In this document: piece by piece, positions 1-5,354 of the stretch
Numbering within the stretch: the first letter of the stretch is position 1
Layout: every line of letters begins with the position of its first letter
NCBI GenBank assembly: GCA_016203755.1
Contig: JACQMD010000004.1
Location: 1-5,792 of the forward strand
Source: Candidatus Roizmanbacteria bacterium
Lineage (GTDB): Bacteria; Patescibacteriota; Microgenomatia; GCA-001788215; 2-01-FULL-40-14
Direction: 5' to 3'
Length of the DNA: 5,792 nt
Made by a program: the position numbers and the translations under genes
The notes under the pieces: model-generated
Database searches by the model: none
Seen by the model: the letters and a program-made list of their open reading frames with translations, nothing else
What the model was told of the DNA's origin: nothing

Positions 1-1850
1 ATACCCATAGCTACGCCGACATCTGCTTTTTTAAGCGCAAGCGCATCATTGACTCCGTCTCCGGTGACCGTGACGATATGTCCCTTTTTTTGCAGCGCCG
101 TTACAATACGGAACTTATCTTCTGGAGTGGTGCGGGCAAATACGCGAATTGACTCAACCGATTCTTCCAGTTCCCGGTCTGACATTTTCGTAAGATCCAT
201 GCCGGTTACCACCCGATCATCCGGTTTCAGTAGTCCAATCTGTTCTCCAATCGATGCTGCGGTAATGGGATTGTCTCCGGTGACCATAATCGTTTGTATG
301 CCTGCATGTTCTGTAGTCATAAGCACTTCACGAAGCCCTGTACGGGCCGGATCGGCAATTCCGACAAAACCAATAAATGTCAGGTTCTTCTCCATCTCAT
401 CCCGTTTCCCAATGGTTTGTATGGGTTCCCGTTTGGCAATAGAGAGGACCCGGAGTCCCTTCTCCTGATAATTTTTCAACTCTTTTTGAATAGCCGAACG
501 GTCTTTTGCCGTCATGGTTCGTGTTCGTTTTTGCTCAACAATGGTTGATGAAAGACTCAAGATTGTTTCGGGCGCGCCTTTGGCATAGAGCGTTTTCTGT
601 CCATTTTCCTCCCATATAACGCTCATCATTTTCTTTTTTGCGTCAAATGAAAATTCGTCAACGAGTTTGCCGCCTCCTTTTACCTTATACGGATCAACAG
701 TAAGTTCTTTAGAAAGAAGTAGTAAACTTCCCTCTGTAGGGTCACCCAGTATTTCATATGTCTTTTTGTTTTTGGCAGGAACAAGGGTGGCATTGTTACA
801 AATGACTCCAGCTTTCAAGAGCAGAAGAAGCAATGGAGGCATTTTTTTGCCGATAAAATCTTTTGGAGTATGCGTTGCATTATCAATCCAAAATTTGGCA
901 ACCCGCATCTTGTTTTCGGTCAGTGTTCCTGTTTTATCCGTTGCAACGACTGTTGTATTCCCCAGCCCTTCGATAGCGCCAAGTTTTCGGAGAATTGCTT
1001 TTTGTTTGGCCATCCGCTGCAGTCCAATTGCCAGTGTAATCGTAATAACGGCCGGAAGTCCTTCAGGAATAGCAGCAACCGCAAGACTAATACTTATCTG
1101 TAACATTTCTATAACATCCCGTCCCTGTACAATGCCGATTAAGAAAATGAGCAACGTAATACCAATTGCTCCACTACTCAATTGTTTTCCAAGAACTGCA
1201 ATTTTTCGCATAAGGGGTGTCTGTTCATGCTTGATATCCGAAAGTGATGCTGCCATTTTGCCAAATTTCGTAGCAAATCCGGTATGGGTCACTTGCGTTG
1301 TAGCTTTTCCGCTCGTCACAATAGTGCCCATATACAACATATTTTGTTCTTTATCATGGGGATTTTTCTCAACCGGCATTGATTCACCGGTTAGAGAGGC
1401 CTCGTTGACTTCCGCATGCATAGACTCAAGGATACGTGCGTCAGCGGGGATTTTATCTCCTTCTGAAAGTTTTATGATATCTCCAGGCACAAGAAGACGA
1501 CTGTCTATCTCCTGCTCCACTCCATCACGAATCACACGCACCTTTGAAATTGTCATGTCCTGAAGTGCTGCAAGGGCATTTTCTGCCTTATATTCCTGAA
1601 AAAATCCAAGAAGGGCATTCAGAATGATAATAACAAGGATAAACACCGCATCGAGCGCTTCGCCCACAAAAAAGGAAATGAGTGCTGCAATAACCAGGAG
1701 AACAATGAGGAAATTTTTAAATTGCGTCCAAAAAATTTGAATCAGCGAAAATCGCTTTGTACTGCTGATATCATTTTTGCCGTATTGAACGAGCAGTTTG
1801 TTTGCTTCTTCACTAGTTAATCCAGTATGCGAATTCATAGATTTCTTCAT
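1..1850 (-). CDS. P-type (P2A, Ca2+-ATPase-like) cation-transporting ATPase, 3' part outside window
   Basis: This is an ATP-driven ion pump of the inner membrane, probably exporting Ca2+ or a related cation. 616 codons are present, read from ATG at 1850 to the left edge with no frame break. An N-terminal cation-ATPase domain (about residues 8-45) leads into TM1 and TM2 (about 46-63 and 66-84). The actuator domain carries TGES at 154-157. TM3 (about 227-242) and TM4 (about 249-272) follow, with the PEGLP cation-site motif at 262-266. The phosphorylation loop DKTGT has its aspartate at 305. The nucleotide-binding domain has DPTEG (370-374) and KGAPE (424-428). The P-domain has TGDNP (524-528) and GDGVNDA (597-603). 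TM5-TM10, usually the last 270-290 residues, are missing, so the transported ion cannot be settled; PEGLP in VAAIPEGLP context favours P2A pumps. The start is uncertain: ATG 1838, four codons in, lies 10 bases behind a TACAAT box and is a good alternative; ATG 1886 is less likely. Confidence 0.96.
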   Translation of the reverse strand, partial: MKKSMNSHTGLTSEEANKLLVQYGKNDISSTKRFSLIQIFWTQFKNFLIVLLVIAALISFFVGEALDAVFILVIIILNALLGFFQEYKAENALAALQDMTISKVRVIRDGVEQEIDSRLLVPGDIIKLSEGDKIPADARILESMHAEVNEASLTGESMPVEKNPHDKEQNMLYMGTIVTSGKATTQVTHTGFATKFGKMAASLSDIKHEQTPLMRKIAVLGKQLSSGAIGITLLIFLIGIVQGRDVIEMLQISISLAVAAIPEGLPAVITITLAIGLQRMAKQKAILRKLGAIEGLGNTTVVATDKTGTLTENKMRVAKFWIDNATHTPKDFIGKKMPPLLLLLLKAGVICNNATLVPAKNKKTYEILGDPTEGSLLLLSKELTVDPYKVKGGGKLVDEFSFDAKKKMMSVIWEENGQKTLYAKGAPETILSLSSTIVEQKRTRTMTAKDRSAIQKELKNYQEKGLRVLSIAKREPIQTIGKRDEMEKNLTFIGFVGIADPARTGLREVLMTTEHAGIQTIMVTGDNPITAASIGEQIGLLKPDDRVVTGMDLTKMSDRELEESVESIRVFARTTPEDKFRIVTALQKKGHIVTVTGDGVNDALALKKADVGVAMG

Positions 1851-1872
1851 TGTATCAGAAAGGATTGTATCA
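1849..1872 (-). promoter_or_regulatory. Tandem extended -10 elements of the ATPase gene
   Basis: On the minus strand TGATACAAT spans 1857-1849 and again 1872-1864. TTGTGT at 1893-1888 lies 18 bases upstream of the distal TACAAT and could serve as a weak -35. The proximal box ends 10 bases before ATG 1838 and overlaps ATG 1850. If the proximal box is used, 1838 is the practical start. No Shine-Dalgarno sequence precedes 1850; only a weak GAAGAAA precedes 1838. Confidence 0.5.
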
Positions 1873-1878
1873 GAAAGG
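1849..1878. repeat. Perfect 15-bp tandem duplication at the ATPase start
   Basis: The unit attgtatcagaaagg occurs twice back to back (1849-1863 and 1864-1878). Read on the minus strand, each copy ends in TGATACAAT, an extended -10-like sequence. The duplication therefore gives the ATPase gene two identical -10 candidates 15 bases apart. In the ATPase frame the unit is five sense codons (LSDT plus I or M), so the repeat would also be tolerated inside a longer N-terminus. Confidence 0.9.
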
Positions 1879-1915
1879 AATGGCATAACACAATGGGAGG
1901 GGAGTTTTGTCCTTG

Positions 1916-1929
1916 TGATACAATATAAT
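1916..1929 (+). promoter_or_regulatory. -10 region of the Kazal-like gene, leaderless spacing
   Basis: TGATACAAT (1916-1924) overlaps a perfect TATAAT (1924-1929). The TATAAT ends 5 bases before ATG 1935, so transcription would begin at or next to the start codon. No Shine-Dalgarno sequence and no good -35 were seen. The same TGATACAAT word drives the divergent ATPase gene. Confidence 0.6.
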
Positions 1930-1934
1930 AATAT

Positions 1935-2366
1935 ATGGATAACAAAGTAATGGTTGGTCTCTTTGTTATGTTAGCTCTTATAATTGGTGCAATAGTGATT
2001 GTCCGGAGAAATCCAAATCTATTGGAACGGCTTCGTATCAATCGAGAGACGAAGGAGGAAGAGCAAGTTGCAACAGAGGGAGCAACTCCCGCGGTCAACA
2101 ATACTATCGAAGAGGCAATTGAACAGGGTGAGTTAACTCTTACCGCATGTTCTGCAGATATACCGACTGAATGTTCGGGGGTTTCTTATGCACCGGTTTG
2201 CGGGTATGATAGGCCTACTTCGGGAGACAAAGGTGCAACTCCCCGAAAACTTACCTACAATAACAGTTGTTACTATTGCCAACTCTATGGGCAAGACGGT
2301 AAACTCCCCATGGGTGATGCTGCTTACGAAGCGCTGGGCTATACAGAAGGGGCGTGTAGTCAGTAA
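1935..2366 (+). CDS. Membrane-anchored Kazal-like (six-cysteine) domain protein
   Basis: The 143-residue product has one hydrophobic segment at about residues 5-23, a basic then acidic linker (24-70), and a C-terminal domain with six cysteines at 72, 80, 89, 112, 115 and 141. The third cysteine sits in PVCGYD and the fourth in TYNNSC, followed by C-x2-C and a terminal GAC. This matches the Kazal/follistatin-like signature (C-x7-C-x8-C ... Y-x-N-x-C-x2-C ... C), but with about 12 extra residues between cysteines 3 and 4 and about 10 extra before cysteine 6. Kazal domains are typically disulfide-bonded serine protease inhibitors outside the cell; the actual target here is unknown. The charge pattern is odd: only K4 lies before the TM segment, while RR and several more basic residues follow it, which by the positive-inside rule would place the cysteines in the cytoplasm. 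The start is supported by TATAAT 5 bases upstream. It stands alone, followed by the separately promoted HAD gene. Confidence 0.8.
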   Translation: MDNKVMVGLFVMLALIIGAIVIVRRNPNLLERLRINRETKEEEQVATEGATPAVNNTIEEAIEQGELTLTACSADIPTECSGVSYAPVCGYDRPTSGDKGATPRKLTYNNSCYYCQLYGQDGKLPMGDAAYEALGYTEGACSQ

Positions 2367-2381
2367 AAATCACCACTTTTA

Positions 2382-2398
2382 TATAATGGTACTATAAT
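2382..2398 (+). promoter_or_regulatory. Two TATAAT -10 boxes before the HAD gene
   Basis: Perfect TATAAT hexamers lie at 2382-2387 and 2393-2398, just behind the preceding stop. The second ends 6 bases before GTG 2405, the spacing expected for a transcript that starts at the initiation codon. No Shine-Dalgarno sequence or clear -35 is present. Confidence 0.6.
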
Positions 2399-2404
2399 AA
2401 TAGT

Positions 2405-3091
2405 GTGAGTAACAAACTTCCACTTGGAGTCATTTTCGATTTTAACGGCGTCATTGTTGACGATTATCCCATTCAAAAACAAGCGTGGAATGAGATCTCT
2501 CTTGCAATAAGAAATAAAAATGCAACCGATGACGAGATGGTACGAAAAATCAGAGGGGTTCCTCCGAAAAATACGATTGAATGGATGGGGGGCTATCGAT
2601 TAAAATCGGAAATCGTTATACGTCTCGCAAAGAAAAAAGAGACCATCACCAAAGAATTATATCTATCAAGCACATTATTCCGTTTAAATAGTGGATTTTC
2701 ATTTTTTTTGGACGAGTTGAAGTTACAATCTATTCCTCGGATCATTGCAACATCATCCTCCTTTGACAGTATGAAATTTTCTTTTAATAAATTGGGATTT
2801 GCCCGATGGTTCGACGTAGACAACATCGTATATAACGACGGAAGTTACCGCGGAAAACCAGCTTCGGATGCGTATCTGTTAGCAGCTCAAAAAATACAGC
2901 TTCCACCACCAGCATGTGTTGTTTTTGAAGATGCAGTGTCGGGTATCACCGCAGCCTTCGCAGCCGGAGTACGATATATTGTTGCAGTGGGAACGGAAGA
3001 AAGAACAAAAATACTATGTCAATTACCTGGCGTCGTAAAAAGTATCCGTGATTTCACAGAAGTTACCGTGCAGAACATGCTGTTAGCATAA
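2405..3091 (+). CDS. HAD-superfamily hydrolase, beta-phosphoglucomutase-like, with Asp-to-Asn change in motif I
   Basis: The 228-residue cytoplasmic protein resembles subfamily IA HAD enzymes (phosphatases and phosphomutases of the beta-PGM/CbbY type). Motif I is DFNGVIVD with nucleophile D12; the position two residues on, normally the general acid/base Asp, is N14 (codon AAC). A helical cap follows (about 20-95). Motif II is IIATSSS with T116, motif III is GKP with K151, and motif IV is FEDAVSG with E175 and D176. Length and motif order are normal, so the gene looks intact. The substrate cannot be told from sequence; sugar-phosphate or phosphoglycolate-type substrates are the family norm. 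The Asn could weaken phosphoryl hydrolysis, or mark a natural subfamily. GTG at 2405 is chosen because TATAAT ends 6 bases upstream and the protein then begins 11 residues before the nucleophile, as usual. It converges on the next gene with an 8-base gap. Confidence 0.9.
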   Translation: MSNKLPLGVIFDFNGVIVDDYPIQKQAWNEISLAIRNKNATDDEMVRKIRGVPPKNTIEWMGGYRLKSEIVIRLAKKKETITKELYLSSTLFRLNSGFSFFLDELKLQSIPRIIATSSSFDSMKFSFNKLGFARWFDVDNIVYNDGSYRGKPASDAYLLAAQKIQLPPPACVVFEDAVSGITAAFAAGVRYIVAVGTEERTKILCQLPGVVKSIRDFTEVTVQNMLLA

Positions 3092-3109
3092 TAGAAATAT
3101 TACTTTTTT
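3089..3109 (+). terminator. Weak candidate intrinsic terminator of the HAD gene
   Basis: TAATA (3089-3093), loop GAAA and TATTA (3098-3102) can pair, followed by a run of six T at 3104-3109. The stem has only five A-T pairs and includes the stop codon, so it is marginal; the T-run also encodes the C-terminal lysines of the opposing gene. Confidence 0.25.
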
Positions 3110-3324
3110 GACACGTTAAGAATTTGTTCTGCTTTTTCCCTATCCTTCTCTTTCACATAAATGCCAATACCCGAGCTTGCTGACTGGAACGGAAAAGGGT
3201 ACATACCGCCCGCATCATCACCCGTAATTATGGATTCAATACCATTTGCTGTTAACGTACCTTTTATGATCTCTGCCTCATTGCGCGTTGATGATGATAC
3301 AATGATAACCATTCGTTTTTCCAT
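3100..3324 (-). CDS. Small DUF2007-like putative signal-transducing protein
   Basis: The 74-residue soluble protein has the outline of the DUF2007 family: a first strand (MVIIVSSS), a helix with EAEIIKGTLTANGI (about 16-29), a second strand and a variable loop rich in G, P and F (38-52), then GIGIYVKEKDREKAEQIL, ending in the typical 'V-x-E-x-D-x-x-x-A-x-x-I-L' helix. Members are usually 65-80 residues, so this is complete. The family's biochemical role is not established; it is named for presumed regulatory or signalling function. No cysteine, signal peptide or TM segment is seen. ATG 3324 is preferred over the internal ATG 3312 because TATACT ends 8 bases upstream of it. It is divergent from the DUF2905-like gene and convergent with the HAD gene. 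Confidence 0.8.
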   Translation of the reverse strand: MEKRMVIIVSSSTRNEAEIIKGTLTANGIESIITGDDAGGMYPFPFQSASSGIGIYVKEKDREKAEQILNVSKK

Positions 3325-3332
3325 TCTATGGT

Positions 3333-3361
3333 AGTATAAAAGAGTTGCAATAGAAAAACAA
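3333..3361 (-). promoter_or_regulatory. Promoter of the DUF2007-like gene
   Basis: On the minus strand TTGTTT (3361-3356) and TATACT (3338-3333) are separated by 17 bases, a good sigma70-type match. The -10 ends 8 bases before ATG 3324, so the leader would be absent or one or two bases long. There is no Shine-Dalgarno sequence. Confidence 0.6.
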
Positions 3362-3372
3362 CGTAATACAAC
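3345..3372 (+). promoter_or_regulatory. Candidate promoter of the DUF2905-like gene
   Basis: TTGCAA (3345-3350) and TACAAC (3367-3372) are 16 bases apart, and the latter ends 5 bases before ATG 3378. It overlaps the opposing promoter, so the two divergent genes may compete for polymerase. Both hexamers are imperfect. Confidence 0.4.
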
Positions 3373-3377
3373 ATTAC

Positions 3378-3587
3378 ATGAAAATGGGGAACATCATCAT
3401 AGTATTCGGAATTATCTTACTTATTATCGGGGTTATGGTGAATCTTCTTGGTCGATTTGGGATTCCAAAGCTTCCGGGAGATATTTTAATTCAGCGGGAC
3501 GGATTTACGTTTTATTTTCCAATTGTCATATCAATTATTCTCTCAATTCTTCTCACAGTTATATTTCATCTTTTAGGAAGAAGGTAA
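3378..3587 (+). CDS. DUF2905-like small membrane protein
   Basis: The 69-residue protein has two hydrophobic segments, about residues 4-25 and 45-66, joined by a loop with the family-like sequence LLGRFGIPKLPGDI followed by a short polar stretch and FTFYFP. That GR-x-G-x-LPGDI plus (F/Y)xFP loop is the signature I recognise from DUF2905, and the length is normal for it. It is expected in the inner membrane with both ends on the same side; the function of the family is unknown. ATG 3384 (residue 3) is an alternative start; 3378 is preferred because of a -10-like box ending 5 bases upstream. It converges on the split-frame locus 19 bases downstream, with no obvious terminator between. Confidence 0.82.
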   Translation: MKMGNIIIVFGIILLIIGVMVNLLGRFGIPKLPGDILIQRDGFTFYFPIVISIILSILLTVIFHLLGRR

Positions 3588-3606
3588 TTGTTTATTTTAG
3601 TTACTA

Positions 3607-3867
3607 CTATTCTTCTGGAGATAAGCTGTATAAATCCTGTGATTGTTTACAGAGGGGATATGCTTCCGGATAACCTTTTACTGCATTTTTGGTGATTCGT
3701 TGTTTTACTTTAGGTACAGCTTCTTTCAGCATATCTTGGTGTCGTTCCATTAAACCGTCGTCGAATTTTTTCCAACTCTTTGTATTCCACTCAAAATTCC
3801 CACACACATCCCTATAGCAACTGTTCCAGGGAAAATAATAACAAGGGACCGCATATCTTTTTTCCAT
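3607..3867 (-). CDS. Hypothetical small protein, probably frameshifted or recoded (86-codon frame)
   Basis: I do not recognise this protein. The continuous frame runs from ATG 3867, which lies 7 bases behind TATACT, to TAG 3607. Its second half (residues 35-86, FDDGLMERHQ through SLSPEE) looks like genuine protein: charged, helical, ending in a hydrophilic tail. Its first half (residues 5-30) is an unnatural mix rich in Cys, Tyr, Trp and Phe, as expected when a hydrophobic TM segment is read out of frame. That TM segment does exist in another frame at 3750-3854. The sensible product is therefore TM plus tail, about 82 residues, reached by a -1 shift at A AAA AAT (3771-3765). Other readings are one damaged gene with indels in two A6 tracts, two coupled ORFs overlapping at TAATG (3752-3748), or a real cysteine-rich 86-residue protein. 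It lies 34 bases downstream of the glycoside hydrolase on the same strand, but has its own promoter. Confidence 0.55.
   Translation of the reverse strand: MEKRYAVPCYYFPWNSCYRDVCGNFEWNTKSWKKFDDGLMERHQDMLKEAVPKVKQRITKNAVKGYPEAYPLCKQSQDLYSLSPEE
3750..3854 (-). other. Overlapping 34-codon frame encoding a single TM segment
   Basis: From ATG 3854 to TAA 3750 this frame gives a short peptide with a strong hydrophobic stretch at about residues 3-24 (SLVIIFPGTVAIG onward), then IQRVGKN and STTV. It overlaps the 86-codon frame. Its codons 28-30 (GGA AAA AAT) contain the slippery heptamer; slipping back one base continues into FDDGLMERHQ of the other frame. Its TAA shares a base with an ATG of the other frame (TAATG), so re-initiation of a 47-residue tail peptide is also possible. 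The upstream GGAAAAAAGAT offers at best a weak ribosome-binding site. Confidence 0.45.
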
Positions 3868-3874
3868 TCATCAA

Positions 3875-3905
3875 AGTATATCACATCTGTCGAAGGTGAG
3901 GTCAA
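3875..3905 (-). promoter_or_regulatory. Promoter of the split-frame small gene
   Basis: An extended -10, TGATATACT (3883-3875), ends 7 bases before ATG 3867. TTGACC (3905-3900) lies 19 bases upstream of TATACT and overlaps the glycoside hydrolase stop codon, so it is a possible though widely spaced -35. It implies that the small gene is transcribed independently of the hydrolase, again with almost no leader. Confidence 0.55.
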
Positions 3906-5323
3906 CGTTCGAGATTTTTCTCCAAAAATTTCCGTATGAAAAAAACTGTTTTCGCCCACACGCTTTTTGGATATTCAACCTTAATCCGTTTTTCAGCTAT
4001 CTCTCCAATCTGTTTTCCGTCTTTCTCTAGACGAACATAAAGCGGAATATAGCCTTCTTTTTCAGACGTTGTTACCGAGACTTTGATGAGTTGTTCCTGG
4101 AATGGCTCAAGATGCGGCGTTTTAACGGGAATTACTTCTTCTGAAGGCTCTGTACCAAGTACTTTCAGCTGTACATTATTACTTTCATCCCAAATAGTTT
4201 GTCCCGTATTTTTAATGCCAATGGGAAGAAAAAAAACGGAGTCGACGGTGAGCGTATCAGGAATGCGCGAAAGTACAAGATTACCCTTTTCAACCTGTGA
4301 TGGACTCCCTTTCTCTTTTGCTAAATTCCTTACCGCTTCATATTGCGGAAAATAATCTGTTGTACCGGGTTTTCTCCATGAGAAATGATCAAAAGGATTG
4401 TCCTGATAATTAAAGACAAACGGGCTAACCATTACAATTGTTGATGTGTTCCACACCGTTTGAAATGCGGTCTGGTAATTTTTCGAAACTATTTCAGCCG
4501 GTTGAAATGATGGATTATCTTCATCTCTTCCTTCCCGGTGTACCCAGCCCGTTTCGGTGATAAAAACGGGAATATTTGCTCGCAATCCGTATGCAGAAAG
4601 ATATAATACTTCCCACTCAAAACCGCGAATAGATCGACGACCCCGATCTTGTACAGAACCCGAAAAGTTCGGATTGGGGTATGCATGGACGGTCCATCCA
4701 TCAAACAGGGTAAAAATTTGATCGTCGGATTCATACATTTTTTTGAAATATACGGTTACATCCATTGTTTGAGGAGTAGTTCCCGCTGCCTGATCAAAAC
4801 CGGCAGGAAGTATAAAATAATCCTGCGAATGTTTCTTGAGCTCATCACGAAAAACCCGAGCAATGTGGGCATATTCTGCAGGGTTGATTTCTCCACCCCA
4901 TTCATTGGCATGATTGGGTTCATTAAACAAAATGATGTAGCGGTTTTGAACGACCCAGTTGAGGCTGCCTAAAAATTCCACCCAACCTTTAATATCGGGT
5001 TCCGTGGGTTTTCGCCATGCAGATCCTTCTACATTGGTGGCTAAACGAATCACCGGTATGATTTTCAGCCGGCGCATCTTATCAAATGTTTGTTGCCACT
5101 TGCCCTGATCCCGGTCCGATTCGGTAATAACCATGGTGACATATCCCCACTCTCCTCCGCTGCTATTGACCAGTTTTGCGGCCTCTTCAAGATCATTCTC
5201 GTCCACAATATGGATGCCGTGGATGTTGTTATTTGTTGCAAACGGGTCAACGGTGGCATTGACAGGCGAAACAAATATTCCTATACTCAACAATAGAATC
5301 AGGACTGCGATACTACATTTCAT
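3902..5323 (-). CDS. Secreted glycoside hydrolase (clan GH-A TIM barrel) with C-terminal NBR1-like Ig domain
   Basis: The 473-residue product starts with a signal peptide: K2, hydrophobic core about 5-19, and likely cleavage after VNA at 23. Residues about 33-335 form a TIM-barrel hydrolase of the clan GH-A type, which cleaves glycosidic bonds with retention. The acid/base is expected at E135 in ILFNEPNHANEWGG, and the nucleophile at E257 in VFITETGW; DGWTVHAYPNP (208-218) and VSPFVFNYQD are further barrel-strand ends. The exact GH family is unsettled (GH39- or GH5-like in layout). Residues about 345-450 contain LPIGIKNTGQTIWD, typical of the NBR1-type Ig-like domain, which may position the enzyme on the surface or on substrate. 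The C-terminus (455-473) is basic and aromatic, with no clear sortase or TM anchor. ATG 5323 is supported by TATACT 7 bases upstream. It is divergent from the nonapeptide-repeat gene. Substrate unknown; cell-surface or environmental glycans are plausible. Confidence 0.88.
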   Translation of the reverse strand: MKCSIAVLILLLSIGIFVSPVNATVDPFATNNNIHGIHIVDENDLEEAAKLVNSSGGEWGYVTMVITESDRDQGKWQQTFDKMRRLKIIPVIRLATNVEGSAWRKPTEPDIKGWVEFLGSLNWVVQNRYIILFNEPNHANEWGGEINPAEYAHIARVFRDELKKHSQDYFILPAGFDQAAGTTPQTMDVTVYFKKMYESDDQIFTLFDGWTVHAYPNPNFSGSVQDRGRRSIRGFEWEVLYLSAYGLRANIPVFITETGWVHREGRDEDNPSFQPAEIVSKNYQTAFQTVWNTSTIVMVSPFVFNYQDNPFDHFSWRKPGTTDYFPQYEAVRNLAKEKGSPSQVEKGNLVLSRIPDTLTVDSVFFLPIGIKNTGQTIWDESNNVQLKVLGTEPSEEVIPVKTPHLEPFQEQLIKVSVTTSEKEGYIPLYVRLEKDGKQIGEIAEKRIKVEYPKSVWAKTVFFIRKFLEKNLER

Positions 5324-5330
5324 AGACTAT

Positions 5331-5339
5331 AGTATAACA
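5331..5339 (-). promoter_or_regulatory. Extended -10 of the glycoside hydrolase gene
   Basis: TGTTATACT (minus, 5339-5331) ends 7 bases before ATG 5323. There is no Shine-Dalgarno sequence and no good -35. An 8-base palindrome ACTATAGT (5326-5333) overlaps it. The opposing gene at 5355 may use TATAAC (5333-5338) on the plus strand, so the two promoters would share the same 31-base gap. Confidence 0.55.
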
Positions 5340-5354
5340 ATTTAAACCAAACAT

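Noticed and set aside
49..1563. Long plus-strand frames across the ATPase region
   Set aside because: They are antisense shadows of the P-type ATPase, whose minus-strand frame carries every catalytic motif in order.
1847..2101. Minus-strand frame ending in a duplicated FLIQ
   Set aside because: It overlaps the Kazal-like gene antisense, and its C-terminal repeat is only the 15-bp duplication in another frame.
2364..2381. TAAAA/TTTTA pairing after the Kazal-like gene as a terminator
   Set aside because: A five-pair A-T stem with an 8-base loop and no following T-run is too weak.
2593..2826. Minus-strand frame inside the HAD gene
   Set aside because: Antisense shadow lacking recognisable features; the HAD motifs are on the plus strand.
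4083..5345. Plus- and minus-strand frames within the glycoside hydrolase
   Set aside because: They are shadows in other frames; none shows a domain, promoter or sensible composition.
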